Below are positions 43,916 to 53,003 of a stretch of 64,000 nt of DNA, piece after piece. Position 1 is the first letter of the stretch. Each line of letters begins with the position of its first letter. Position numbers and translations under genes: made by a program. The notes beneath the pieces were generated by a model. It ran no database searches, had not been told where the DNA came from, and saw only the letters and a program-made list of their open reading frames with translations. Where the stretch lies: contig NZ_VITH01000019.1 of the NCBI RefSeq assembly GCF_007827815.1, positions 38,509 to 102,508 of the forward strand. The letters run 5' to 3'. The stretch comes from Azospirillum brasilense. Its GTDB lineage: Bacteria; Pseudomonadota; Alphaproteobacteria; Azospirillales; Azospirillaceae.

Positions 43916-45756
43916 TGATCGATATCACCGCGATCAAGCGCACCCTGGAGGGGCGGGCAGGGGAGGTTGCCGAACGGCTTCTGCCGAAGGGCATCCTGGA
44001 GGGACGGGAGTGGTGCGTCGGGTCGATCCAGGGCGAGCCGGGCCGGTCGTTGAAGGTCTGCATTTCCGGTGCCAAGGCGGGGGTGTGGACCGACTTCGCC
44101 GCGGGCGGGGACGGTGGGGACCTGATCGACCTGTGGTGCGCCGTGAAGCAAATCCAGCTTCCGGAGGCCCTGGAGGAAATCCGGGCGTGGCTCGGCCTGG
44201 AGAAGCCGCAGTTCGAGAAGCGCGAGAAGGCCTATCGCCGGCCGGCAAAGCCGTCCTGCACCGCCCCCAAGAGCGCCGTGAAGGATTACCTGACCGGGGC
44301 GCGGAAGCTGTCGGAGCGCGCCATCGCCGCCTACCGGATCGGGGAGCAAGGCCGGACCATCGTGTTCCCCTCCTTGGTCGACAGCGAACTGCGGTTCGTG
44401 AAATACCGGCCCATCGACGACAAGCGGAAGCAGCGGGTGGAGCCCGACTGCGAACCCGTGCTGTTCGGCTGGCAGGTCATCGACCGCAACGCCCGCGAGG
44501 TGACGATCTGCGAGGGCGAGATCGACGCGCCCAGCCTGTTCGACTACGGCTTCCCGGCCCTGTCGGTGCCCTTCGGCGGCGGCAAGGGCGAGAAGCAGCG
44601 CTGGATCGAAGCCGAGTACGAGCGGCTGCTGCGGTTCGAGACGATCTACCTCGCGCTGGATAACGACCCCGAGGGGGAAGCCGCCGTGGAGGAGATCGTC
44701 GCCCGGCTGGGCCGCCATCGTTGCCGACGGGTGATCCTGCCGCACAAGGACGCCAACGATTGCCTGACCGCGGGCATCCCCGAGGCGGAGATCCGCCGGT
44801 GCTTCGAGATGGCGGCCACCATGGACCCGCCGGAGCTGGTGCGCGCCGGGCAATTCACGGACGACGTGATCCGGCTGTTCTGGCCGGTGGAAGGCCAGCG
44901 GGTCGGCTACACGCTGCCTTACGGCAAGGTCCGCGACCGGCTGCTGTTCCGACCGGGTGAGTTTTCCATCTGGACGGGGCCGAGCGGTCACGGAAAGTCC
45001 CAGATCCTCTCCCACGCCGGGGTCGAGTGGGGGAACCAGGGCGCGAAGGTCTGCATCGCGTCGCTGGAGATGGCGCCGCCGCAGTTCCTGCGCCGCATGG
45101 TCAAGCAGGCCGGGAACGTGGATCGACCGACCGAACCGTTCATCCGGAGGATCATGGGCTGGATGGACGAGTGGCTGTGGACATTCAACCTCGTCGGCAA
45201 GACGGGCGTGCAGCCCTTGCTGGACGTGTTCGAATACGCCCGGTGCCGCTACGGCTGCGACGTGTTCGTGATCGACAGTCTGATGCGCCTCGGCATCGGG
45301 TCGGAGGACTACCAGGGGCAGGAGCAGGCGGTGTTCACGCTGGTGAACTGGGCCGTCGAGAAGGGCGTCCACATCCACCTCGTCGCCCATTCGCGCAAGG
45401 CGGACACCAAGACCGGCGGCACGGCGCCGGAGACGGAGGACATCAAGGGCGCGTCGGAGATCGGTTCGAACGCCTTCAACATTCTCGGCGTGTGGCGGAA
45501 CAGGAAGCTCGAGGACCAGATCAAGCAGCTTTCCGAGAAGGCCGACAGGGGTGACGGTTCTGCCGCGTCCGAACTGGACAATGCGCGGAACATGCCTCCC
45601 GTCATTCTCAACATTGCCAAGCAGAGGAACGGTGATTGGGAAGGAAAGTGCGGTCTGTGGTTTGATAACGCGACCTACCAATACAGAAGTTCACAAGACA
45701 GTAGGTTTGGAGTAAAATACGTTTCTCACGATAGTGGCGTGGAGGATGCAGCGTGA
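43915..45756 (+). CDS. Primase-helicase (TOPRIM plus DnaB-type)
   Basis: 613 residues like T7 gp4/Twinkle proteins. The N-terminal region contains VCISGAKAGVWTDFAAGGDG; a TOPRIM domain has CEGEID with Glu200/Glu202 and LALDNDPEG with Asp249/Asp251; a RecA-like helicase domain has Walker A GPSGHGKSQ (355-363) and Walker B VFVIDSLMRLG (about 448). A full N-terminal zinc finger is not evident. ATG 43915 overlaps the upstream stop. It would unwind and prime phage DNA. Confidence 0.9.
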   Translation: MIDITAIKRTLEGRAGEVAERLLPKGILEGREWCVGSIQGEPGRSLKVCISGAKAGVWTDFAAGGDGGDLIDLWCAVKQIQLPEALEEIRAWLGLEKPQFEKREKAYRRPAKPSCTAPKSAVKDYLTGARKLSERAIAAYRIGEQGRTIVFPSLVDSELRFVKYRPIDDKRKQRVEPDCEPVLFGWQVIDRNAREVTICEGEIDAPSLFDYGFPALSVPFGGGKGEKQRWIEAEYERLLRFETIYLALDNDPEGEAAVEEIVARLGRHRCRRVILPHKDANDCLTAGIPEAEIRRCFEMAATMDPPELVRAGQFTDDVIRLFWPVEGQRVGYTLPYGKVRDRLLFRPGEFSIWTGPSGHGKSQILSHAGVEWGNQGAKVCIASLEMAPPQFLRRMVKQAGNVDRPTEPFIRRIMGWMDEWLWTFNLVGKTGVQPLLDVFEYARCRYGCDVFVIDSLMRLGIGSEDYQGQEQAVFTLVNWAVEKGVHIHLVAHSRKADTKTGGTAPETEDIKGASEIGSNAFNILGVWRNRKLEDQIKQLSEKADRGDGSAASELDNARNMPPVILNIAKQRNGDWEGKCGLWFDNATYQYRSSQDSRFGVKYVSHDSGVEDAA

Positions 45757-46565
45757 TCACTGTGAAGTTTGGAGAAGAGCGCGTGTTCAATTCATCTCCG
45801 AGCCTCTCCAGTATCGCCGCTGTGGATGATCGGCAACCGGTCACGGTGTGGGAGATGCTGGTTTGGGCGTACCGGTCCCAGCGCGCCGACCGGCTGGGGC
45901 TGGGCCGCGGTGCCGCGTCCAAGCATCGGTGGGTGGATTACCTGTCCAGCCTGGACACCGAGATCGGCCCGACGATCAACCGTGACGCCGCCGCCGTCCA
46001 TCGGATCGTGATCGGCATCCTGAAGCCGGACGACGCGCGCATGGTCATCGACGCGGCACTGGTGGGGGAGCAGCCGGAGCGGTCCACCGTTCAGCCGGAG
46101 CCGCGGGCGGTGCTGAACATGGACCACGGTGGCGCGATGCACAGCGTTCGGGGCGCCTGGGTGGAAGTCCCGTGGATTAAGCTGACGCCGGCTGAGCGGG
46201 AGAAGCTGTCCGCGACGGATGGCCACGGGGAGGTTGAGCGCTACGCCGTTCCCGGCGGCGCACACCGCTGGAAATACCGGGTGGACCTGCGACCTCGCCG
46301 CCGCCTGCGTCGGAAGCAGCGCGTGGTATGCGCCGTCACCGGGGCACCGCTGGACACCAACTCGGGCTGGGCGACCGGTGACCGGCTGTGGTCCCCTTAC
46401 TGCCCCATCGAGTACTGGCCCGACCCGGCATACCTTGCGATGCTGGACGCCATCGCCGACCGGTTCGAGGCGGCCTGTGCGGCGCTGGAGGAGGCGTTCG
46501 TTCAGGTGCCCTTCCTGTCCCGTCGAATTGTCCGTGACGAGCGTAATACCATCGGAAAATCCTAA
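45753..46565 (+). CDS. Hypothetical protein at the position of a late regulator
   Basis: 270 residues, starting at GTG 45753 that overlaps the helicase stop. The middle is basic (DLRPRRRLRRKQRVVCAVTG), followed by APLDTNSGWATGDRLWSPYC; a Cys pair is present. No family recognised. It is the last gene of the early string and directly precedes a promoter-terminator unit, the position of antiterminator Q in lambda. The regulator role is inference only. Confidence 0.6.
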   Translation: MITVKFGEERVFNSSPSLSSIAAVDDRQPVTVWEMLVWAYRSQRADRLGLGRGAASKHRWVDYLSSLDTEIGPTINRDAAAVHRIVIGILKPDDARMVIDAALVGEQPERSTVQPEPRAVLNMDHGGAMHSVRGAWVEVPWIKLTPAEREKLSATDGHGEVERYAVPGGAHRWKYRVDLRPRRRLRRKQRVVCAVTGAPLDTNSGWATGDRLWSPYCPIEYWPDPAYLAMLDAIADRFEAACAALEEAFVQVPFLSRRIVRDERNTIGKS

Positions 46566-46586
46566 CCCCTTATCGCGAAATCGTTA

Positions 46587-46616
46587 TTGACGTGGGGGAG
46601 AGGTCAAGTGCATAGT
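46587..46616 (+). promoter_or_regulatory. Candidate late promoter
   Basis: TTGACG (46587-46592), 18-nt spacer, CATAGT (46611-46616). A perfect 8-bp inverted repeat, GGTGTAAT-GCCGA-ATTACACC, follows at 46621-46641, about where transcription would start, and a terminator follows at 46650. This is the geometry of a lambda pR'-type late promoter. Confidence 0.5.
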
Positions 46617-46649
46617 CCATGGTGTAATGCCGAATTACACCCACATGAA

Positions 46650-46683
46650 CCCCGCTCGGAGCAATCCGGAGCGGGGTCTTTCA
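46650..46683 (+). terminator. Rho-independent terminator near the late promoter
   Basis: Perfect 8-bp stem CCCCGCTC / GAGCGGGG with an 11-nt loop, followed by TCTTTCATT. It would end a transcript of about 55 nt from the upstream promoter. Confidence 0.75.
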
Positions 46684-46749
46684 TTCTCGAACCCTCGCAC
46701 TGGCCGACACAGCGCACTGGATGCCGGCCAGAGAAGCAGCGGCTTTGGG

Positions 46750-46905
46750 CTACGCCGACGGGCGATGCGCAAGGCCTGCAGCGACATGGTAGATGTCATC
46801 TGAAGATTGTTGGACTTCGTGGCCGGTAGGATTATCAGCCACGCTCAAGATTTCAATGTCGTCGACAATATCGCTTGTAATCGGTTGATTGTTCTGGGTG
46901 TTCAT
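46750..46905 (-). CDS. Candidate 51-residue protein in the late-control gap
   Basis: Minus-strand frame starting ATG 46905 with AGGAGG immediately upstream. The product is acidic in its first half (ITSDIVDDIEILSVADNPTG). No family recognised. It is antisense to phage transcription in an otherwise gene-free gap, so it could be a small lysogenic-conversion gene; the ribosome-site spacing is short and the call is uncertain. Confidence 0.35.
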   Translation of the reverse strand: MNTQNNQPITSDIVDDIEILSVADNPTGHEVQQSSDDIYHVAAGLAHRPSA

Positions 46906-47122
46906 GGTCCTCCTAAGGGCGCGCTACACCAAGCTATTCGGTTGCGCCCGCACCGATCATAACACCTTTTCATGAATGTTGCGTTGCATCAATTGCCCGC
47001 CCGGTCCCCGCCCGGCGAGCTTCCGCCGTTCTGGAGCCCAGCATGGCCGATATCCCGCCCGAGTTATCCAAGGCCGCCTCTGGTCTGGTCGGCCCGGTGA
47101 TTGGTGCTGCCAGGGGGCGCGG
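46906..47122. other. Gene-free part of the late leader region
   Basis: Nothing convincing is encoded. A 27-codon frame starting at 47043 (MADIPPELSKAASGLVGPVI) is open but lacks a ribosome site. If the late promoter at 46587 is real, this lies within the late leader transcript. Confidence 0.4.
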
Positions 47123-47320
47123 CTAAGGGGTTAGGTCCTTGTTTGGCTGTGTGACGCCCTTGTCAATGGCATCCCACCGCTGCCACATATGCCAAGCGAC
47201 ATCGACTGTTAAGTTTGCCAATCCCTTTAAATTGGTTGGAGGGTTCGGCGGATTGTTCATGACGAGTTGGACGGCAACCTGAAGGCACGCGTGCTTCACT
47301 GCGGTTTCGTCGGTCGGCAT
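47123..47320 (-). CDS. Small hypothetical protein
   Basis: 65 residues with AGGTGGG 3-9 nt before ATG 47320. Composition (NNPPNPPTNLKGLANLTVDV and a Trp-rich helix) looks like a real small protein. It is leftward against the phage late direction. Function unknown. Confidence 0.45.
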   Translation of the reverse strand: MPTDETAVKHACLQVAVQLVMNNPPNPPTNLKGLANLTVDVAWHMWQRWDAIDKGVTQPNKDLTP

Positions 47321-47456
47321 CGTCCCACCTCTGATTAGTGCGCACTCAGCTTACACGGGCAATACTCTCCCTGTGTTTGCGCCCTCGGGCTGGTTGTTGG
47401 CGCAGTGGAGGAGGGAGCTGGGGCTGCTTCAGAAACCATTTCGTTTCTCAATCCAG

Positions 47457-47483
47457 CCCGCCCGGTTCGCCGCGGCGGGTTTT
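47457..47483 (+). terminator. Second terminator before the late genes
   Basis: CCCGCC / GGCGGG stem with an 11-nt loop followed by TTTT, 30 nt upstream of the small membrane-protein gene. With the terminator at 46650 it forms a double block that late transcription would have to pass. Confidence 0.6.
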
Positions 47484-47513
47484 GTCGTCTCTGGGCTCAC
47501 GCTGGAGGATGCC

Positions 47514-47708
47514 ATGACCGATCCCCTGACCCTGATCTACCTCGCCTTGGCCGTCTTCGTGTCGTTGGTGATCGGTGCTGTCGTGATCGGCGTGCTGGCG
47601 TGGCGCGGCGTCTCTCGGCCCATCGCCCGCACCCTGGAGCGCATGGAGGCCCGGCGGGCGGGACTCGACCGGGGCGCCCGGCTGACGGGGTGCCGGGCCG
47701 GGTGGTAG
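47514..47708 (+). CDS. Small single-TM phage protein
   Basis: 64 residues with one clear membrane segment (LIYLALAVFVSLVIGAVVIG, about 6-25) and a basic cytoplasmic tail. GGAGG lies 6 nt before the ATG. Its place just before the small terminase gene would suit a lysis accessory or membrane moron, but nothing in the sequence decides this. Confidence 0.6.
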   Translation: MTDPLTLIYLALAVFVSLVIGAVVIGVLAWRGVSRPIARTLERMEARRAGLDRGARLTGCRAGW

Positions 47709-47940
47709 GCGCTGGCGTGGCCGCTGGTGCTGTTTAGCCCGGCCAGCCGCTACTTCCCTCCCGATCGCTCAGCCCCGCCCCACGCGCCACCTGACGGGCC
47801 GGAGCGGACATGGCCGACAGGCCGCGGGTCCTTCCCGGCGGCGGGGGAATACGGGTGGCAAAGGCGCGGTCATCGTCCAGGTGTGAAAATTCCATAGGGG
47901 GGGTTCCGCTTCCGGTTCGGCCTTCCGGTGAGGTGTGAAG

Positions 47941-48438
47941 ATGGCAACCCAAGCCGAAATCGCGGCGCACCTCGACCTGTCCGACCGCAGCGTCCGCGAG
48001 CTGAAAAACCGGGGCGTCTTCAGCGCCAACGGGCGCGGGCAGATGGATTTGGACGCCTGCCGGATCGCCTACATCCGGCACCTCCGGGAACGCGCCGCGG
48101 GCCGCGCTTCGGACGACGCCGAAGCGGAAGGCCTCGACCTGACGGCGGAGCGCGCCCGGCTGGCCCGAGAGCAGGCCGACCACTACGCGATGAAGAACGC
48201 CGAGGCGCGCGGCGAGCTGGTCCGCGCCAGCGACTGCACCGCCGCGATGGTCTCGGTAATCGAGATGGCCAAGGCGAAGCTGATGCGCGTCCCGGCCAAG
48301 GTCGCCAAGTCCGATGGCCGCCTCAAGGACCGCATCGCCGATGCCCTGGAGGACGCGCTGGACGAGCTGAGCATGGCCCGCATCGAGGAAGAGTTGGGCG
48401 GGGCCGGCAAGGATGGGGACGACGATGGCGACGAATGA
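47941..48438 (+). CDS. Terminase small subunit (Nu1-like)
   Basis: 165 residues. The N-terminal TQAEIAAHLDLSDRSVRELK is a winged helix-turn-helix as in lambda Nu1. A central helical region and an acidic C-terminal tail (GKDGDDDGDE) follow. It recognises the packaging site and recruits the large subunit. ATG 47941; it overlaps the large-terminase start by 14 nt. The 230 bp before it hold no gene and may contain the cos site. Confidence 0.85.
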   Translation: MATQAEIAAHLDLSDRSVRELKNRGVFSANGRGQMDLDACRIAYIRHLRERAAGRASDDAEAEGLDLTAERARLAREQADHYAMKNAEARGELVRASDCTAAMVSVIEMAKAKLMRVPAKVAKSDGRLKDRIADALEDALDELSMARIEEELGGAGKDGDDDGDE

Positions 48439-50368
48439 CGCGATCCAGGTCCGCGGGCCAGTGCTGGCCGCTCAGGTCGCCCGCTGGCTGGCCGCGCTGA
48501 AGCCGCGCCGCCGGATGACCCTGTCCCAGTGGGCGAACAGCCGCGCCCGGCTGGAGGACGGCACCCGCTACCGACCCTTTCCCTTCCAGATCGGCATCCA
48601 GGACGCCTTCACCGATCCCGAGGTGCGGCAGATCTCGGTGTTGAAGGCCAGCCGCATCGGCTACAGCCAGATCGTCAAGAACTTCATCGCCTACTGCGCC
48701 GACCAAGCGCCCAGCCGGGTGCTGGTCTACCAGCCGACCATCGACGACGCCGAGGACTTCGCCAAGGACGACGTCGCCAAGCTGATGCTCTGGCCGGCGG
48801 TGCGCCGTCTCTTCTCGACCAAGACACGGGACAGCAACAACACGATCCGATCCAAGCGCTTCCCCGGCGGCTGGATCAAGGTCAAGGGGGCGAACAGCCC
48901 GAAGGAGTTCCGCCGCATCACCGCCGACAAGGTGATCCTGGAGGAGGTGGACGGCTACCCCCTGACCGCCGGCATCGAGGGCGATCAAGTCGGGTTGGCC
49001 TTCAAGCGCTGCCTGACCTCGGACGAGCCGCTGAAGGCCGCCGGCTCCACCCCGACCGTGAAGGGGACGAGCAAGATTGAGGCGCTGTTCCTCCAGGGCA
49101 CTCAGGAGCACCGCTACGTGCCGTGTCCCTGCTGCGGCGAGATGCAGGTCCTGGTGTTCGGCAACGGCACCGGGCCGGGCATCCGGTGGGAGCCGAAGGA
49201 AGCGCCGTCCAAGGCTTGGTACGTCTGCGTCAACGGCTGCATCATCGAGGAGGACGCCAAGGCCGGGATGGACGAGCGCGGCGAGTGGCGGGCGCACGCC
49301 CCGCAGAACTGGCCGCACCGCTCCTTCCACATCTGGGCCGGCTACAGCCAGTTCGCCGGCGCGTCCTGGCTGGAGATCGCCAAGGAGTTCGTCGCCGTCC
49401 GCAAGGACCCGAACAAGCTGCGCGTCTTCGTCAATCAGGTGCTCGCCGAGACCTACGAGGTCCGCGGCGAGGCCCCGGCGTGGCGCCAGCTCTACGATCG
49501 CCGCGAGGACTATCAGGGCGTTCCCGCCGGCGGGCTGGTCCTGACCGGCGGCATCGACGTCCAGAAGAACCGCGTCGAGCTGTTCATCTGGGCCTGGGGC
49601 GCGGATTGGCAGTGCTGGCTGGTCGATCACATCGTGATCCCCGGCAACCCGTACGAGGCCGCGGTCTGGGACGAGGTCTCGCAGGCCATCATGGGCCGTT
49701 GGCGCCACGCCTCGGGTGTGGCGCTGGCGCTGTCCAAGGTCGGTGCCGACACCGGTTACGCCACCACCCAGGTGGAGGCCTGGAGCCGCAAGCACCCCGG
49801 CTTGGTCATCCCCGTGAAGGGCGCCACCAGCCTCGGGGCGCCGTCCTTCGCGTGGTCCAACGTCCGCGAGGCGTCGCCCAACGGCAAGCGCCGGAAACGC
49901 GGTCTCCGCCTCGGCATGATCGGCGGCCACGCCCTGACGCTGGAGCTGTACGGCAAGCTGAGCCTGCAGCCGCCGACCGACGAGGAGCGGTCCGACGGCG
50001 CCGGGCACCCCGCCGGCTTCATCCATCTGTCCAAGCTGGCCACCGAGGAGGTGTGCAAGCAACTCGTCGGCGACCAGTGGATGGAGGACCGCGGGGAATG
50101 GAAGCAGGTCCACGCCACTGAGGCTCTGGACGGGTGGAAATACGCCAGGGCCTGCACCATCGCCATGGGCATGGAGCGCTGGACGGCGGGTCGGTGGGCC
50201 GGGCTGGCGGACGAGTTCCCGCGGCCAATTGTCAAGCCCGTCGAGATCGGAGCCGTTGCGCCGACGGCGATGTCGGCCGCTCAGCCCGTCTCAACTCCGG
50301 GGCCAACCGTCAAGCGCCGCCGCATCCCAATGCCCAAGGCAACCTACGCCGACGATCCGTCTCTGTGA
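48425..50368 (+). CDS. Terminase large subunit (lambda gpA family)
   Basis: 647-residue ATPase-nuclease that cuts and packages DNA at the portal. Walker A-like KASRIGYSQ (74-82) and Walker B VILEEVD (170-176) match the gpA family. A zinc-like CPCCGEM (234-240) lies between domains. The nuclease domain starts near GGIDVQKNRVELF (about 375) with the expected Asp. ATG 48425 is used; an in-frame ATG at 48413 also exists. Confidence 0.94.
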   Translation: MATNDAIQVRGPVLAAQVARWLAALKPRRRMTLSQWANSRARLEDGTRYRPFPFQIGIQDAFTDPEVRQISVLKASRIGYSQIVKNFIAYCADQAPSRVLVYQPTIDDAEDFAKDDVAKLMLWPAVRRLFSTKTRDSNNTIRSKRFPGGWIKVKGANSPKEFRRITADKVILEEVDGYPLTAGIEGDQVGLAFKRCLTSDEPLKAAGSTPTVKGTSKIEALFLQGTQEHRYVPCPCCGEMQVLVFGNGTGPGIRWEPKEAPSKAWYVCVNGCIIEEDAKAGMDERGEWRAHAPQNWPHRSFHIWAGYSQFAGASWLEIAKEFVAVRKDPNKLRVFVNQVLAETYEVRGEAPAWRQLYDRREDYQGVPAGGLVLTGGIDVQKNRVELFIWAWGADWQCWLVDHIVIPGNPYEAAVWDEVSQAIMGRWRHASGVALALSKVGADTGYATTQVEAWSRKHPGLVIPVKGATSLGAPSFAWSNVREASPNGKRRKRGLRLGMIGGHALTLELYGKLSLQPPTDEERSDGAGHPAGFIHLSKLATEEVCKQLVGDQWMEDRGEWKQVHATEALDGWKYARACTIAMGMERWTAGRWAGLADEFPRPIVKPVEIGAVAPTAMSAAQPVSTPGPTVKRRRIPMPKATYADDPSL

Positions 50369-50375
50369 GGACCCC

Positions 50376-50591
50376 ATGGCCGATCTCGTCACCCTTCAGA
50401 CCCGGCTTGCCGAGGCTGAGGACGCCTTGCATCGCCTGAACATCGGCGACCGGGAAACCCGGATCACCTACGACGGCAAGACGACCGAGTATGCCGATGC
50501 GCCGAAGCTGGAGCGCTACATCGCCGAACTCCGGTCGCGGATTGACCGCCTGTCCGGGAAGCCCCGCCGCCCGCTGTACATGAGCTTCTGA
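50376..50591 (+). CDS. Head-tail joining protein gpW-like
   Basis: 71 residues between terminase and portal, the fixed position of lambda W. Two helices with a short beta turn (RETRITYDGKTTEYADAPKL) fit the gpW fold. It completes the head for tail attachment. Stop overlaps the portal start (TGATG). Confidence 0.82.
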   Translation: MADLVTLQTRLAEAEDALHRLNIGDRETRITYDGKTTEYADAPKLERYIAELRSRIDRLSGKPRRPLYMSF

Positions 50592-52150
50592 TGCGCAACG
50601 CTGTCCAGATCCTCGACCGGCACGGCAATCCGATGCCCGCGCCGCGCCGCCGCGCCGCGTCCGACACGTCGTATGACGGCGCGTCGATGACCTCGCGCGA
50701 GTTGGCGTCCTGGCAGGTCTTGGCGACCTCGGCGGACGCCGAATTGCTGCCGGAGCTGTCCACACTGGTCGCCCGTTCGCGCGACCTGTCCCGCAACAAC
50801 GGGATCGCCTCCAGCGGCATCCAGGCCATCCTGGACAATGTGGTTGGCATCGGACTTCGCTTGAACTCGACGCCCGACTACAGGGCGTTGGGCCGGGATA
50901 AAGCTTGGGCGGATGCATGGAGCGCCAGCGTTGAAGCGAAGTGGCGCGCCTGGGCGGAGACAACGGATTGCGACGCCGCCCGAACCCTGAACTTCGCCGG
51001 CCTGACAATGCAGGTTGCCCGCGCCGGCCTGCTCAATGGCGAAGGGCTGGCGTTGCCGCTCTGGCTGCCGAGCCGCGACAGGAAATACGCCACCAGCATC
51101 CAACTGGTGGAGGCGGACCGCCTGTCCAACCCGCTCGGGCAACAGGACAGCGCCGCGCTACGCGGTGGCATCGAAATTGACCGGTATGGCGCCCCACAGG
51201 CCTATTGGGTCCGCAACAGCCATCCCGGCGACCTGCTGACCTGGGACCCAGGCCTGTATCAGTGGACGAAGGTTCCGGCTTTCACCAATTGGGGTCGGCG
51301 TCAGGTGATCCACGTCCATGATCGCGAGCGGACCGGCCAGAGCCGTGGCAAGCCGCTGCTGAGTTCGGTCCTGGCGCAGTTCAAGACACTGGATCATTAC
51401 AGCAAGGCCGAACTCCAGGCGGCGGTTGTCAACGCGATGATCGCCGCGTTCATCAAAAGCACGGAATCGATCGACGACCTGAAGGAGCTGTTCGGGGGGC
51501 CGGATGAATACCTTGCGGCCCGAGCCGAGCATGCGGTCCGATTGAAGGCCGGCGCGGTCCTTCCGCTGTTCCCCGGCGACGAAGTGCGACCCTTTACCCC
51601 AGCCCGGCCCGCTGCTGCCTTCGATGCCTTCACCAAGTCGGTGCTGCGCCACATCAGCGCCGGCCTGAACATCCCGTACGAAATCCTGATGAAGGATTTC
51701 ACCCAGACCAACTACAGCAGCGCCCGCGCCGCTCTGCTGGAGGCGTGGCGGTTCTTCAATGGGCGCCGTCAGTGGCTGGGTACCTACTGGGCATCGCCGG
51801 TCTTCGAGCTTTGGCTGGAGGAGGCGGTGAACCTCGGCGAAGTCGAGGCCCCCGACTTCTACCAGAACCGCTACGCCTATTCGCGTTGCCGCTGGATCGG
51901 CGCCGGTAAAGGCTGGGTCGATCCGGTCAAGGAGGCGCAGGCCGCCAAGTTGCGGATGGAGATCGGCGTCTCCACCCTGGAGGACGAATGCGCCGAGCAG
52001 GGCAAGGATTGGCGCGAAGTGATGGAGCAGCAGGCGAGCGAGCAGGCTGAGCGCCGCCGGCTCGGCCTGCCTCTGCTGGCCCAGGCGCCCAAGCCAAACG
52101 GCGCCACAGTCGATCAGGCGACGCCCGACGATCAGACCGGAGACGAATGA
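50591..52150 (+). CDS. Portal protein (lambda gpB family)
   Basis: 519 residues forming the dodecameric ring at the capsid vertex through which DNA passes. The motifs VARSRDLSRNNGIASSGIQA (about 56-75) and FTQTNYSSARAALLEAWRFF (about 373-392) are characteristic of lambda-type portals. The stop overlaps the protease start by 4 nt. Confidence 0.94.
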   Translation: MRNAVQILDRHGNPMPAPRRRAASDTSYDGASMTSRELASWQVLATSADAELLPELSTLVARSRDLSRNNGIASSGIQAILDNVVGIGLRLNSTPDYRALGRDKAWADAWSASVEAKWRAWAETTDCDAARTLNFAGLTMQVARAGLLNGEGLALPLWLPSRDRKYATSIQLVEADRLSNPLGQQDSAALRGGIEIDRYGAPQAYWVRNSHPGDLLTWDPGLYQWTKVPAFTNWGRRQVIHVHDRERTGQSRGKPLLSSVLAQFKTLDHYSKAELQAAVVNAMIAAFIKSTESIDDLKELFGGPDEYLAARAEHAVRLKAGAVLPLFPGDEVRPFTPARPAAAFDAFTKSVLRHISAGLNIPYEILMKDFTQTNYSSARAALLEAWRFFNGRRQWLGTYWASPVFELWLEEAVNLGEVEAPDFYQNRYAYSRCRWIGAGKGWVDPVKEAQAAKLRMEIGVSTLEDECAEQGKDWREVMEQQASEQAERRRLGLPLLAQAPKPNGATVDQATPDDQTGDE

Positions 52151-52992
52151 TGCTTCTGATGCCCGAACCCGGTCCGGCCCTGTTGGCGCCGGCCTGGGTG
52201 CCGCGCGCCGCCGCCGTGGTGGGTGCCGGCGCCGAACCGCCCAAGGGGGCCGTTTACATCGGCGACATCGGCGCAGGAACGCGGCCATACGAGGTCGTCA
52301 ACGGCGTGGCCGTGATCGGGGTCTCCGGCGTCATTGTTCCGGCCTATTGGTACATCGGGTCGCCCTATGTCACCGGCTGCAATGGCCTGCGCCTGCAGCT
52401 CGCCATGGCCTTTGAGGACCCCTCCGTTCGGGCCATCGCCCTGGTGGTGAACAGCGGCGGCGGCCTCGTCAGCGGCGTCGCCGATCTGGCTGACTGGATC
52501 ACGGAGGCAAAGGCCTCAGCAGGAAAGCCGGTGGTCTCCATCCTGGCCGAGTTCGCCTATTCGGCGGCCTACTGGCTGGCCAGTGCCGCCGACACCATCA
52601 GCGTGCCCCGCACCGGCGGAGTCGGCTCGATCGGCGTCATCATGGTGCATTGGGACCTCAGCGCCGCGCTGAAGGAGGTCGGCATCAAGGCGACGATCAT
52701 CGCCGCCGGCGACCACAAGGCCGACGGCAACTCCTACGAGCCGCTGCCTGACGGGGTCCGTGACCGCTGGCTGGCGGAGTGCGAGGACATCCGTCGGTTG
52801 TTCGCCTCCTCCGTGGCCCGATATCGCTCCGCCGCAGGCGCTTCGCTCGACACCGATACCGTCCTCGCCTCACAGGCCAGGACCTGGGAAGGCCCGACGG
52901 GGACGGCGGAAGCGGTCGCGTCCGGCTTCGCAGATGCCGTTCTCGCTCCCGACCAAGCCTTTCGGGCGCTTTTCGACACCCTCACCACCTGA
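52147..52992 (+). CDS. Head maturation protease, S49 family
   Basis: 281 residues like lambda gpC / SppA. Catalytic Ser139 (FAYSAAYWLA) and Lys191 (GDHKADG) have the spacing of the S49 Ser/Lys dyad, and VVNSGGGLVSG provides the oxyanion glycine stretch. It processes scaffold and capsid proteins during head assembly. Start ATGATG at 52147 overlaps the portal stop. Confidence 0.92.
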   Translation: MMLLMPEPGPALLAPAWVPRAAAVVGAGAEPPKGAVYIGDIGAGTRPYEVVNGVAVIGVSGVIVPAYWYIGSPYVTGCNGLRLQLAMAFEDPSVRAIALVVNSGGGLVSGVADLADWITEAKASAGKPVVSILAEFAYSAAYWLASAADTISVPRTGGVGSIGVIMVHWDLSAALKEVGIKATIIAAGDHKADGNSYEPLPDGVRDRWLAECEDIRRLFASSVARYRSAAGASLDTDTVLASQARTWEGPTGTAEAVASGFADAVLAPDQAFRALFDTLTT

Positions 52993-53003
52993 TGGAGCTT
53001 TCC

